From contig NZ_MSCO01000002.1 of NCBI RefSeq assembly GCF_002954705.1, forward strand, positions 1,286,804 through 1,350,803: a DNA stretch of 64,000 nucleotides, read 5' to 3'. Source of the DNA: Aliivibrio sifiae. GTDB lineage: Bacteria > Pseudomonadota > Gammaproteobacteria > Enterobacterales > Vibrionaceae. A program made the position numbers and the translations under genes. Shown piece after piece: positions 43,499 to 52,554 of the stretch (position 1 is the stretch's first letter; each line of letters opens with the position of its first letter). Below the pieces are notes generated by a model. That model was given only the letters and a program-made list of their open reading frames with translations. It was not told the DNA's origin and did no database searches.

Positions 43499-43514
43499 AC
43501 CGACCAGTCAGTCG
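43499..43514. promoter_or_regulatory. Second TetR-like operator before the acetyltransferase gene
   Basis: A pseudo-palindrome GACCGACC / AGTCAGTC within ACTGACCGACCAGTCAGTCG, sharing ACTGACC with the larger palindrome near the TetR gene. It lies 90 bases before the GNAT gene and fits a repressor site for that promoter. The spacer 43322-43603 otherwise shows no gene. Confidence 0.6.
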
Positions 43515-43603
43515 ACTAACGAAAGGGATACTTAACATCTTATCTAAAAGAAACCAAAAACAAGGTGAGAATCCCACGACGAAATAAAATAGGAATATAG
43601 AAA

Positions 43604-44110
43604 ATGAAAACACCTTACGAAATTCAATATGAAACATTCGCAGTAGCAGGTGGCCTTTATGACGAACGACACGCTAAATTGTACGCAGAATTCGCCAATG
43701 ACCTTATTATTGATGGCAGTTACTCCATTATCTACGAAGGAGTTGCACATGCATGTTATACCCGAATTACTATCGACGCAGCGCCAAATTTGAAGTGTTA
43801 CGTAGTTGCCCCTTTAGCTGTACTTCCAGAGTATCAACGTCAAGGTTACGCCACTCGCCTGATGGAAAAGGCAGAGCAAGAATTAAAACCAGACGTGATA
43901 TTTATCATGGGTGAATTCCATCATTATGGTAAACGCTACAACACACCACATAAAATCGGTTTACCTGTGGAGTCATTAGCACCACTAGAGAACTGGTTTG
44001 CACTAGCTTTAACCGAAGGTGCTCTTGATAATGTGGGAGAATCAACATCATCAATCGCTGGCCCTTATGCAGAACCACATATTTGGATGCACCCTAGCGA
44101 ACAAGTCTGA
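43604..44110 (+). CDS. GNAT-family N-acetyltransferase
   Basis: A 168-residue GNAT enzyme. The acetyl-CoA motif is PLAVLPEYQRQGYATRLMEKAEQEL (about 67-91), with Q/R-x-x-G-x-A. The N-terminal strand pair and the C-terminal region after FIMGEFHHYGKRY are consistent with the fold. It transfers acetyl from acetyl-CoA to an unknown amine. It is divergent from the TetR gene and probably repressed by it through the palindromes between them. The annotated start has a weak AGGAATATAG site. Confidence 0.88.
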   Translation: MKTPYEIQYETFAVAGGLYDERHAKLYAEFANDLIIDGSYSIIYEGVAHACYTRITIDAAPNLKCYVVAPLAVLPEYQRQGYATRLMEKAEQELKPDVIFIMGEFHHYGKRYNTPHKIGLPVESLAPLENWFALALTEGALDNVGESTSSIAGPYAEPHIWMHPSEQV

Positions 44111-44270
44111 GTTATTGCGGTATATCGTTCTTGTGTCCTACTTTAATCCCTTTAAGTTGGATATGACCCAAAAAATAAATTTTTTGAACGATAATTCGGT
44201 TATTAGCTACCGAACTAAGGCTATATGTTCATATCGCCAATAAGCTCTCCCCCCTCTCAACCAAACTAAA

Positions 44271-44299
44271 AATGCCAGTCAACTTAACTGACTGGCATT
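44271..44299. terminator. Inverted repeat between the GNAT and alkyl sulfatase genes, probable terminator
   Basis: A perfect 11-bp stem AATGCCAGTCA / TGACTGGCATT with a 7-base loop lies between two convergent genes. There is no clear T-run on either strand, so termination is likely only because of the stem strength and position. Confidence 0.5.
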
Positions 44300-44334
44300 A
44301 CATTACCCACAATAGGGGGGTTTATCACTAAATT

Positions 44335-45082
44335 TTACTTACTTGGCATTGGTAGAATCTCAAACATGCCATCAAACTTATCTAGTGAGCCAGCCAGTTG
44401 CTCTAGCAGCGATGCATCGCCTTTCACACCCGCTTGACCAGACTTGAATAATGCCTCTAGCGTTGTCTCACCAAGAACGACTTTTGTGAAATCTGCTTTG
44501 TTGATAATTAATTCAAAATCCACTTTTGGTAGCTTATCGACTTCAATGTTAGCCATATTCGCATTAGACACTTCACCATAGTAACGCTCTCCAAGATCTG
44601 GGTGGTAAACACCGAAGTTGAAGTCAAGACCTGCGGCTTCCGCTTTTGGTGCGTTCAAACTCACAGCAATAAAGTCTAAGAACATGCCTGTTGGAGTGTT
44701 CGCTATTACATCAGATGAAGCAAGCTTGATTGATTCTTGGATCTCACCAGTACGCAGTTCAACAGCGCCTTGCAAGTAGCTGTTGCGCCACGCCATCGTT
44801 TCAGACTGGTAACCTTGCTGTTCAAAGCTGTCTGCTAGTGCAAAACGGTAGTCAATGTTGTTCGGATTACATTGTACTAGGTCGTTAAACAGTTGAGATG
44901 ATTCTTGATATTCACCAGCATTAAAGTGCGTCATACCCGCTTTATATAATACGTCTGCACCTGCTGCATTTACATATACACAAGATTGATCTTTAGTTTG
45001 CAATGGGTTGGTATTCACAGGGTTCATATCGTGGTAGCCAAGATACAGATTTACCACTGCACGAGCATTGTGGCTGTATTTT
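44335..45082 (-). pseudogene. Alkyl sulfatase, C-terminal two domains only (5'-truncated)
   Basis: About 249 residues of an alkyl (SDS-type) sulfatase. The region begins in KYSHNARAVVNLYLGYHDMNPVN, the start of the dimerisation domain, and includes YQSETMAWRNSYLQGAVELR and the C-terminal SCP2-like domain. The whole metallo-beta-lactamase catalytic domain, normally about 380 residues on the N-terminal side, is absent. The only start is a GTG within the gene. Beyond about 45082 the sequence switches to a LysR gene fragment on the other strand. The fragment cannot be catalytic. Confidence 0.85.
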
Positions 45083-45737
45083 GGAGTTTGAACCTGAACA
45101 TAGCCAGCGCACCTTTCGAATCTCTAGTCATAAAGACATTGATTTACTGATAGTGCCAACATTGGTCAAATATAAAGAACAGCACGCCCCGAATATAACC
45201 ATCGCTGCCGATATCGAACATTTAAACGAACAAGATAGACAAGATGCTCTCCGTAACAGAAGTGTTGATGTTATCTTAGCGACCGTACCACTGACTGATC
45301 ATGGTTATATTAATCACGTTTTATTTGAACAAGAGCTAGTGGTAACAGCAAGTAAAAAACATCCGAGAATAAAAGACATGCTAACGATGGAAAACTTCAT
45401 GAATGAAAGCCATCTGGTATGGAAAACACAGCGATTAAATACCAATACACTTGATTCTTTGGTTATTGAAAATAACCTTCCAGCAAGAAAGGTGGCCTAT
45501 AGAACGGGGTCTACCACTACGGCCTTAATGTTAGCCTCAGAAACAGACTGGCTATGTGTAACAAGTAAATGGCACGCCACAAAAGTTGCAGAAAGTTTTG
45601 GTTTGAATGTATTTCCAGTTCCTTTTGAAACCAATAAAGTCCCCGTTTATATGACGTGGCATCAAACCCAAAAAAACGATACTGGTCACCAGTGGCTGCG
45701 AGAGGCCATCATCAATTCAGTGCCTAAAAAGCAATAA
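45083..45737 (+). pseudogene. LysR-family regulator lacking its DNA-binding domain (5'-truncated)
   Basis: An open frame encoding about 217 residues of a LysR effector-binding domain (FEPEHSQRTFRISSHKDIDLL through VYMTWHQTQ and the C terminus). The first 85-90 residues, which carry the helix-turn-helix, are missing: the frame is open backward to 45003, but that part is antisense to the alkyl sulfatase gene. A GTG/ATG start with a ribosome site is not seen. The gene and the sulfatase are cut at the same place, so one deletion probably removed both 5' ends. Confidence 0.85.
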
Positions 45738-45772
45738 ACCGTTATTGTTATTCATCATGACCTCCTACAAAA

Positions 45773-45804
45773 AAAGGCGAAACTATCATCGTAGTCTCGC
45801 CTTT
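45773..45804. terminator. Bidirectional terminator before yiaV
   Basis: A 13-bp stem with one mismatch (AAAGGCGAAACTA / TAGTCTCGCCTTT) with an A-run on the left, giving a T-run on the minus strand. It ends the yiaW-yiaV operon and possibly the truncated LysR gene. Confidence 0.85.
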
Positions 45805-45823
45805 AAACTTAAGAGCTACTTAT

Positions 45824-46819
45824 TTACCCTTCAAATACCCAGTTCTCCCAACTTTGCATTCTAAGTATGACTTTACGTACAAGGCTGAACATTTCCCACT
45901 TAGGTGAATACACTGCAACATGAGCATCAGTCCCCGAGGGGAGTGGCATTCCATCCATCAAAGATGGGTTATCAAGCTCAACTTTCACTAAAATTCTACC
46001 ACCCTGACTAATGTTTTCAGGTGCTTGCATAACTCCAGATGGCGTAATCGCTCCTTGCGCGATGATATTATTTATCTGTACAACATGTGCTTTATACGCA
46101 TGTCCAGGAATGGTATTAAAAGTAACTTCTGCAGGATAACCTTTCTTTATATATCGAGCAGGAGACTGCTTAAATGCGGCGAATAATTGTTTATCTTCTT
46201 TATGAACAAAGACAAGATTACCCTGAAAAGGAACGATTCTACTCTTCATCCCAGGTCTTAAAGCAACTTGCGTAACATAGCCATCAGTAGGGGCTATTAC
46301 CCTTGTATGTTCTAAATTAAATTTCGCTAAATCAAGCTGTGTTAAGTATTTATTTTTATTTGCTTTTTGTTGTAATAATTGAGATTTGATATCATCAATA
46401 TTTTCTTGAGAAGAGAACCCTTTCGTTCCTAATTTTTTATATCTAGCAAACTCGGCTTGGTAAAAATCAATCGCTGAATCTGTACGTTTGATATCACTTT
46501 TCACTCTATTCACTTTATCTTGAAAAGGGGTTCTATCTATTTGATATAAAGGATCCCCAGCTTTTAATTCTTGATTACCTTGAACAAATACTTTGGTTAC
46601 TAAGCCTTCAACTTGCGAGGTAATTGACGTAGTCACACTATAGAGTCTCGCCATACGAGATACAGGTTGATACATCGCCATGTATAAAAATATCCAACCA
46701 ACAAGGAACAGGCCAATGACAGAAGCCGTTGTAATCGTCCATTTATTTTTCGGAAGATTACAAACTTTAAAGATGATGATACATAAAGCGATGTAACTTA
46801 ATATGATGATTGTTTCCAT
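45824..46819 (-). CDS. yiaV: HlyD-type membrane fusion protein, YiaV-like
   Basis: A 331-residue membrane-fusion (HlyD/EmrA-type) protein. One N-terminal membrane helix (about 28-50) is followed by a lipoyl half (QVEGLVTKVFVQGNQELKAGDPLYQID), a helical hairpin (72-145), the second lipoyl half (VIAPTDGYVTQVALRPGMKSR) and a beta-barrel domain. The preceding gene encodes a DUF3302 protein, giving the same pair and order as E. coli yiaW-yiaV. The function of the pair is not established; export of a small molecule is likely. No transporter gene of another type lies next to it. Confidence 0.87.
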   Translation of the reverse strand: METIIILSYIALCIIIFKVCNLPKNKWTITTASVIGLFLVGWIFLYMAMYQPVSRMARLYSVTTSITSQVEGLVTKVFVQGNQELKAGDPLYQIDRTPFQDKVNRVKSDIKRTDSAIDFYQAEFARYKKLGTKGFSSQENIDDIKSQLLQQKANKNKYLTQLDLAKFNLEHTRVIAPTDGYVTQVALRPGMKSRIVPFQGNLVFVHKEDKQLFAAFKQSPARYIKKGYPAEVTFNTIPGHAYKAHVVQINNIIAQGAITPSGVMQAPENISQGGRILVKVELDNPSLMDGMPLPSGTDAHVAVYSPKWEMFSLVRKVILRMQSWENWVFEG

Positions 46820-46823
46820 CTAT

Positions 46824-47144
46824 TTACCCCTTAATATTCTTTTCTAATTCGTCAAGACGGGCAACTAAAGATGAATAATCTTCTGATGACACACTTTTTC
46901 TCTCTCCGAGCCACTCTTTTTTCTCACCGTTATACATCGTTGCCCAAATCCACAAAAACGGCCACAAAACATGAAGAAAAAACAAGCTAACCCAGCCTGC
47001 CACGTGAATGGCCTCTGCGTGAGGATGATCTCGCTTAAGAGCCATCTCGTAAGGGATATCATGCACAATAATTAAGCCGTAAATAAGTATTAATAGAACG
47101 GTAAAAAGTATTCCTAATGAAGCGTAGTCTAAGAATAGGTTCAT
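46824..47144 (-). CDS. yiaW: DUF3302 inner-membrane protein, YiaW-like
   Basis: A 106-residue protein with two membrane helices (about 8-30 and 47-68) and a hydrophilic C terminus, matching E. coli YiaW (DUF3302). Characteristic are DYASLGILFTVLLILIYGL, HDIPYEMALKRDHPHAEAI and VLWPFLWIWA. The gene overlaps nothing and ends four bases before yiaV. Likely a partner subunit of the YiaV fusion protein. Confidence 0.88.
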   Translation of the reverse strand: MNLFLDYASLGILFTVLLILIYGLIIVHDIPYEMALKRDHPHAEAIHVAGWVSLFFLHVLWPFLWIWATMYNGEKKEWLGERKSVSSEDYSSLVARLDELEKNIKG

Positions 47145-47381
47145 ATTATTCCTCTAGAATTATTTGTTAATTACCTTCATTGAGGTCTTTGATTAATACC
47201 AATTTAATTAGATACTTACTGAAATTGGTATTATTAATGTCGTGTTAAGATTTAAATAGTAACGACTACAGTTACTGGTAACTATTGATTAAACTTTAAA
47301 TGTGGATTTAGTTCTGTTTAATTGAAGGGGTTATGAAAGAGAATTCACAATTAATCTAGATTTTACTCAGGCACAAAAAAA

Positions 47382-47402
47382 CCGAGTTCATCTCTCACTC
47401 GG
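47382..47402 (-). terminator. Terminator of the DUF3861 gene
   Basis: A short stem CCGAGT / ACTCGG, extendable by A-T pairs, followed on the minus strand by a run of seven T. It lies 38 bases past the end of the DUF3861 gene. Confidence 0.75.
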
Positions 47403-47439
47403 CTTTGGATTTTTAATATAATATTAAAACATCACTCTC

Positions 47440-47742
47440 TTATTTGCCTTTCACTTTACTCTTCAAGTTCTGCATAAAACTTTTAAAGTGAGGCATAAAA
47501 TCAGCAAACAATTCATGTTTACGATTTGTCATCATAACCGGGCCTAGTAGACGTAACGCAACCCCAACTCTCGTTGCGACTTCTGGCTCTAAGCCACTCT
47601 TTTGCTTTAGCTTATCGACGATAGTAAATACATCTTCACGATCTTGAAATTCAAACGCCAATGTTTGAGCGGTTTCTTGCTCTGGTGTTATCTCTTCAAT
47701 GGTCACTCGGTAACACTTATCTTTTCTGATTTTAGGGATCAT
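47440..47742 (-). CDS. DUF3861 family protein
   Basis: A 100-residue soluble protein resembling DUF3861: YRVTIEEITP, LAFEFQDREDVFTIVDKLKQKSG, a LGPVMMTNRKHELFADF stretch, and a C-terminal FMQNLK tail. The family role is unknown. I start at 47742, where GAAGG lies seven bases upstream; the longer frame from 47787 has no site. It is divergent from a MarR gene, and two inverted repeats between them suggest joint regulation. Confidence 0.82.
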   Translation of the reverse strand: MIPKIRKDKCYRVTIEEITPEQETAQTLAFEFQDREDVFTIVDKLKQKSGLEPEVATRVGVALRLLGPVMMTNRKHELFADFMPHFKSFMQNLKSKVKGK

Positions 47743-47824
47743 AGTTCTACCTTCTAATAATCTAAATTGCATCATGATTAACAGCAAACCGATTTGAACT
47801 TCCTCTTGAAAGAACGCTCAATTA

Positions 47825-47868
47825 AGTTGATAATATCAACTATATATTTTTAGTTGATAAAGTCAACC
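47825..47868. promoter_or_regulatory. Paired GTTGA-N5-TCAAC operators between DUF3861 and MarR genes
   Basis: Two related inverted repeats, AGTTGATAATATCAACT at 47825-47841 and AGTTGATAAAGTCAACC at 47852-47868, are 27 bases apart. Each has arms of 6-7 bases with a short centre, the usual form of MarR-type operators. They lie between the two divergent genes. Confidence 0.7.
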
Positions 47869-47890
47869 ACTTTTTGAAGGTGAGATTTTG

Positions 47891-48316
47891 ATGTCAGAAA
47901 GAAAATCGTTAGATAGCTTGTTTACGTTAGTACATACACTAAAGCGTAATTTGCATGATCAAATTGAAGAGTTAAACCTTGGTATCACTCCTATGCACGT
48001 ACGAGTTATCAAGATCATTAACCACAAACCGTACTGCACAGCCGTTGATATTGCTAACTATTTAAACCGTGATAAAGCTCAAGTCACGCGCCTTTTCAGC
48101 AGCTTATTAGCACAAGAACTCATCGTAAAAGAGCCAAACCCTGAAGATAAACGCAGCCAATGCCTTCGTATTGCAGAAAGCGGCAAAGAGATTATGAAAA
48201 AAATATCAGAGATTGATAAAACTATGTTTGAAAAGATGTCGATGGATCTTTCAGAAGCTGAAATCGCTGAATTTAAACGTATTGCAGAAAAAATGGCGAG
48301 CAACCTTAACGCTTAA
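47891..48316 (+). CDS. MarR-family transcriptional regulator
   Basis: A 141-residue MarR-type regulator. The winged helix-turn-helix occupies about 40-100: CTAVDIANYLNRDKAQVTRLFSSLLAQELIVKEPNPEDKRSQCLRIAESG. I start at the ATG at 47891 after AAGGTGAG; a TTG just before it is also in frame. Two inverted repeats directly upstream are likely its own operators. The divergent DUF3861 gene is the probable second target. One Cys (in HKPYCTAVD) could serve as a redox switch as in MarR-OhrR types, which is speculation. Confidence 0.9.
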   Translation: MSERKSLDSLFTLVHTLKRNLHDQIEELNLGITPMHVRVIKIINHKPYCTAVDIANYLNRDKAQVTRLFSSLLAQELIVKEPNPEDKRSQCLRIAESGKEIMKKISEIDKTMFEKMSMDLSEAEIAEFKRIAEKMASNLNA

Positions 48317-48357
48317 CGGCAAAACTGCGTTTAACGAATTAACTCTGGCTATAAATA

Positions 48358-48390
48358 AAATAACCCCGCTTATTTAAGTAGGGGTTATTT
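48358..48390. terminator. Bidirectional terminator between MarR and LysR genes
   Basis: A perfect 10-bp stem AAATAACCCC / GGGGTTATTT with a 13-base loop and flanking T/A runs on both sides, between two convergent genes. Confidence 0.85.
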
Positions 48391-48416
48391 TAACATTCAA
48401 AAACCCAGTCTATAAC

Positions 48417-49367
48417 CTATCTCGTACCACCGTATAATTTGGAAAAATTCGGTATATTTTTCTCCCACACAGGTAAATCCTCTCCAATAATTGATTTTAA
48501 AACATCGATAAATAACTTCGTTTTGATGGGCGCATCTCGGTGTGGGTACACAGCATAAAAAGTGCCAAAATCTTCAAGATTCAAATGCGTCATTATCGGG
48601 ATAAGCTTTCCTTCAATAATTTCATTCTCAATCATTTGGGCAGTAACTACTGCAAGCGTATTACCTGCCACCGCACTTTTTACCACCATTTCAACATCAT
48701 TTACTTTATACGCGACATTCAAATGAAACTGCTGCTCAACTTTGTTTTCATCAAGGTAAGTAAATTTATCAATAAATAAACCGGGAGCCGCATAAATCGT
48801 CGCTGGCAGTGATTCTAATTTTTCAATCGTCTCTATTTTCCCATGCTGTTGAATGAAATCAGGCGATGCGACAATTAACAAACGACTTCGGGCAATCTTA
48901 CGAGAGATCAAACTGGAGTTCTTTGGCTTACCAATACGAAAGCCAATATCAAAGCCTTCTTGCACAATATCCACCACTCTGTCTTCTAATCTCAGCTCGC
49001 ATTTCACATCTGGGTATTGCTTCTGAAAAACCGAGATCGCATCTTGAACATATTGTCGACCAAACATCATTGAACTCGTAATTCGTAATATCCCTCTTGG
49101 CTCTGAATGGTAGTTTTGCGCTAAACGCTGGGTATTGTTAAGCAAGTCACGTAACAGTTTTGCTTGGCTAACCATCTCATTACCTGCTGCTGTTAATGAT
49201 AATGATCGCGTGGTGCGGTTAAGTAAGCGAACCCCTAATTCTTTTTCTAAACGACTTATCTGCTTTGAGATAACAGAGCGATCAAGGTTCTTTTGCTCGG
49301 CAACATTAGTAAAAGAGCCAAGTTCAGTGACTTCTAACAATAAAAGTAAGCGATTAGAAAAATCCAT
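48417..49367 (-). CDS. LysR-family transcriptional regulator (divergent to enoyl-CoA hydratase)
   Basis: A 316-residue LysR regulator with the helix-turn-helix FTNVAEQKNLDRSVISKQISRLEKELGVRLLNRTTR at 17-52 and a normal effector domain. It is divergent from the enoyl-CoA hydratase/isomerase gene 178 bases away and is the likely regulator of that gene. Similar in type to the LysR at 21.5 kb. Confidence 0.9.
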   Translation of the reverse strand: MDFSNRLLLLLEVTELGSFTNVAEQKNLDRSVISKQISRLEKELGVRLLNRTTRSLSLTAAGNEMVSQAKLLRDLLNNTQRLAQNYHSEPRGILRITSSMMFGRQYVQDAISVFQKQYPDVKCELRLEDRVVDIVQEGFDIGFRIGKPKNSSLISRKIARSRLLIVASPDFIQQHGKIETIEKLESLPATIYAAPGLFIDKFTYLDENKVEQQFHLNVAYKVNDVEMVVKSAVAGNTLAVVTAQMIENEIIEGKLIPIMTHLNLEDFGTFYAVYPHRDAPIKTKLFIDVLKSIIGEDLPVWEKNIPNFSKLYGGTR

Positions 49368-49545
49368 TTGAACCTCATGAGAATAAATAAAAACAGCATT
49401 GGTGCAATATTAGCATCAATCTTATGCCATTAACGGTATTTTTCTCACCTAATAGATTGCTTATAGTTATCTCACTGACGGAGAGGATACCCTCTTAGCG
49501 TAACTATATTTAACTAGCCGATAGGCGATTTAGAGGAAGTACATT

Positions 49546-50358
49546 ATGAAAACATTATCAATCACGAATCAAAATGGTATCGCAACAGTTGCTATCAACA
49601 ACCCACCAGTGAATGTATTAACCATTAATCTAATCAACGAAATTAATGAGTATGTGCTTTCTTTAAAAGATGACCGAGATACTAAAGTGGTGGTGTTTAA
49701 ATCACTGCATGAAACCTTCTTTTTAGCGCACCTTGATCTAAACGTGATCAACGGCACGCAAGACGGTCAAGCAGCGTCAATTGAGTTCAACCACATGATC
49801 ATGAACATCAAGGCGATGAAACAAGTGTCTGTTGCTTTGGTTGATGGCGTGGCTCGTGGGGGCGGTAATGAGTTTGTTATGGCGTGTGATCTTGCTTATG
49901 GCACCGAGAATGCAGCGTTTGCTCAACCAGAAGTGCACGTAAATATTCCTACTGGCGGACAAGGCGCAGTTCAATTCGCAAGAAGAATGGGCAAAAACAA
50001 AGCACTACAAGCTTTGTTATTGGGTAACGATTTTACAGCACAACAAGCTGAGAACTTAAATATCATCACTCAATTTGTACCTAAAGCGAAAATGGATAAC
50101 TTTTTAGCGATGACTTTAGGTGTGATTAGCACATTAGAAGTGCGTGATATTGTGATGTACAAAGAGATCATTGCAGCATCAATTAAAGATGAAGACGCAG
50201 GTGCAGAGCTAGAGTTACGTTACTTTTTAGAGCGCGCTAAAGAGCAAAAAACAGCCGCTATTATCTCTGCATTTTTAAAAAACGGCGGACAAACAGAGCG
50301 CGAAGCAAAAGATATCCAAGGTATTTTTGTTGATACCGCGGCTGAACTGTCTAAATAA
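49546..50358 (+). CDS. Enoyl-CoA hydratase/isomerase family protein
   Basis: A 270-residue crotonase-fold protein. The oxyanion-hole regions are LAHLDLNVINGTQDG (about 62-76) and ALVDGVARGGGNEFVMACDLAYGT (about 97-120). One or both catalytic Glu residues of true hydratases may be present: PEVHVNIPTGGQGAVQF lies in the usual place and has one Glu. The exact activity, hydratase, isomerase or other, is not resolvable. GAGGAAG precedes the ATG. A terminator follows and a LysR gene is divergent. Confidence 0.85.
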   Translation: MKTLSITNQNGIATVAINNPPVNVLTINLINEINEYVLSLKDDRDTKVVVFKSLHETFFLAHLDLNVINGTQDGQAASIEFNHMIMNIKAMKQVSVALVDGVARGGGNEFVMACDLAYGTENAAFAQPEVHVNIPTGGQGAVQFARRMGKNKALQALLLGNDFTAQQAENLNIITQFVPKAKMDNFLAMTLGVISTLEVRDIVMYKEIIAASIKDEDAGAELELRYFLERAKEQKTAAIISAFLKNGGQTEREAKDIQGIFVDTAAELSK

Positions 50359-50389
50359 AATTAAATCACGCCATTATTAGCCGACACAT

Positions 50390-50414
50390 AAAAAGGGCGA
50401 TATTCGCCCTTTTT
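50390..50414. terminator. Bidirectional terminator
   Basis: A perfect 11-bp stem AAAAAGGGCGA / TCGCCCTTTTT with a 3-base loop between the convergent enoyl-CoA hydratase and POT transporter genes. Confidence 0.92.
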
Positions 50415-50451
50415 ATTCTAAATAGCTTGCTCATTAACTTAGTGAGCTACA

Positions 50452-51969
50452 TTAACTTTGTACGTCTGGTTTCATTGTCGCCTCTTCTTTCTCTTCAGCT
50501 TCTAACTCTTCTCCACGAGCGATTAATCTTTGAATCACTTTAGATAAACCTAAGGTCAATACCGCCATAAATGCCGCCACTTGCGCTAACATATAGAAAT
50601 AGCTGGTATAGACCGTTTCCACCACTTCTGGCGTGAAAACGATGTCTTTAGGTAACGCGATTTTGGTTGCAATTACAGCGGCTAAAATACCACTTAATGA
50701 AATTGCTACCGCACGTAAACCAATCGAGAATGCCGCAAGATAACGAGGCACCATTTCAAAAATAAAGCCTGCACCTAAAGCCCCTACGATAAGCTCTGCA
50801 CCTGATTGGAAGAAGTGAACAGATAAGATCCAGTTAGCCGAAATTTTACCATCTGGCCCCATTGAACCTGCTGATAATCCCAATAAAGCAAAGGCGATAG
50901 TACTTAGCATAAATGCGCCTGCAATTTTCGTTGGGATGGTTGGTGAATACCCTTTACGATCTAACCATGCGTACAGTTGGATCATTGGGCCGCCAAGCAC
51001 AAAGCACCATAGCGGGTTAAATGCCATGTTCGATTCAGGGTGAATAGGAATAAAGCCAAGTAAGGTATCGCCCATTAAGTTAATTGCGTACATGTTCATT
51101 GACGTAAACATTTGGCCATAAAAGAAATAGAACACGATAAGAATACAGACGGTGATCAAAACAGCGACCATTTTGTATTGGAAAGCACGCGTTGCTTTTG
51201 TTATTTCATAAATGAAGTAGCCAATAGCGCCAAAACCTAGTTCATAAAGAATGTATTTACCCGTATCAAGGTTTGAGAAAATCCAAAATATTAAGCCAAG
51301 CATTGCTGCTGAACCGGCAAAGAATGATACCCAAGTTTTTACTGACAAGGGTGCTTTATCTAAATCATTACCGACACTTGCAAGCTCTTTACGGTACTTA
51401 TAAAACAGAACCAAGGTGAGCGCCATTAGTATTGCTGATACAAAGAAAACACCTTGGTATGCTAAATAAGTAATTAAAAAAGGAAAAAGATATTTAGCAG
51501 AAAAAGAACCAAGATTATTAATTGAATAGTTAACCGTAAGGCCTTGTTGGAAAGCTTCACGGTTAGTTTCAGAATAGGAATTACCAAACAACACGGTTGG
51601 ACACGTCGCAGACAAACCACGAGCAAAGCCAATTAATGCAATCGCTAAAATACTCATTGGTACATTAAGCTGACTTGCACCAATACCTAACAATAGAAAT
51701 CCAACTAGATAGGTCGCATAACCAATATATACAGCACGGAACGCACCGATAAATTTATCTGCTAAAAAGCCACCTACCGCTGAAAATACAGGCCCTACGG
51801 CACCAAAAGCCCCCATCATCATAATGGTATCAGCTTCACTGTAATTAAGATCGTTAAGGAAAAATTTGGTTAAAAGGACAAAGGCACCATAGAAGGCGGC
51901 ACCCCATAAAAATTGTCTAAGAATGAGAACTTTAGCTATCGTGGGAAATCGTGCGTTATGGTCTTGCAT
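50452..51969 (-). CDS. POT/PTR2-family proton-dependent transporter, second paralogue lacking ExxER
   Basis: A 505-residue inner-membrane protein with 12-14 helices, closely similar along its length to the transporter at 1.4-2.9 kb. It has FYGAFVLLTKFFLNDLNYSEAD, GGFLADKFIGAFR, VNYSINNLGSF and MNPLWCFVLGGP-like (AFNPLWCFVLGGP) segments. The ExxER motif in helix 1 is replaced by QFLWGAAFYG. I start at 51969 where GGAG precedes the ATG; the upstream ATG has no site. The C-terminal tail is long and acidic (ELEAEEKEEATMKP). Substrate unknown. Confidence 0.87.
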   Translation of the reverse strand: MQDHNARFPTIAKVLILRQFLWGAAFYGAFVLLTKFFLNDLNYSEADTIMMMGAFGAVGPVFSAVGGFLADKFIGAFRAVYIGYATYLVGFLLLGIGASQLNVPMSILAIALIGFARGLSATCPTVLFGNSYSETNREAFQQGLTVNYSINNLGSFSAKYLFPFLITYLAYQGVFFVSAILMALTLVLFYKYRKELASVGNDLDKAPLSVKTWVSFFAGSAAMLGLIFWIFSNLDTGKYILYELGFGAIGYFIYEITKATRAFQYKMVAVLITVCILIVFYFFYGQMFTSMNMYAINLMGDTLLGFIPIHPESNMAFNPLWCFVLGGPMIQLYAWLDRKGYSPTIPTKIAGAFMLSTIAFALLGLSAGSMGPDGKISANWILSVHFFQSGAELIVGALGAGFIFEMVPRYLAAFSIGLRAVAISLSGILAAVIATKIALPKDIVFTPEVVETVYTSYFYMLAQVAAFMAVLTLGLSKVIQRLIARGEELEAEEKEEATMKPDVQS

Positions 51970-52554
51970 ACTACTACTCCAGAATAATAACGACATTTAC
52001 ACTTACTATTTATAGGTGTATTTTTTTCTTTATATCATCTCGTTATTACTCGGTGTGATACACAAGTCCCAAACTGCCGAGTCAAGAAGTTCTCTTTTAC
52101 AGAATGCGACATTAACCCTAATTTAACGTATTTTTAACTGATGTTAATGTTAATTACAGCTCAGTGTAGGTACCCCCAAAAAATACAATACAGAACAACA
52201 AATAGTTAAATGGATCATTAAGAAACCAGGAAATCACAGAACCTCAATCAATCGAAAACTTAAAGATAAAAATCAATTACTTACAAATAAAAACAAACCA
52301 AAACCCTCACTCACCACCATTAATACGAGGTGATTTACAGCACAGCAATAAGTTAAATAGCTCAAGCAGTGCATAAATAAAAGCGATTCTAATTCAAATA
52401 TACAAAAAAAAATAATTCACACCATAAATATATCCTATGATAGCTTTGTTGATTTTATATATAAAACTCATGATTATTGTTCATAAGTTTATAAAATTAG
52501 CACTTAGCATATTAATGCTGAATAAGAATAATTTTATATTTAATGGAGTTCAAA
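51970..52554. other. AT-rich intergenic region
   Basis: About 585 bases between divergent genes (POT transporter and the large chitin-binding protein). It is very AT-rich and no gene with a ribosome site is visible. A frame at 52437-52619 is short, hydrophobic and overlaps the start of the large gene, so I treat it as chance. The region must carry both promoters, but I cannot place them. Confidence 0.5.
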
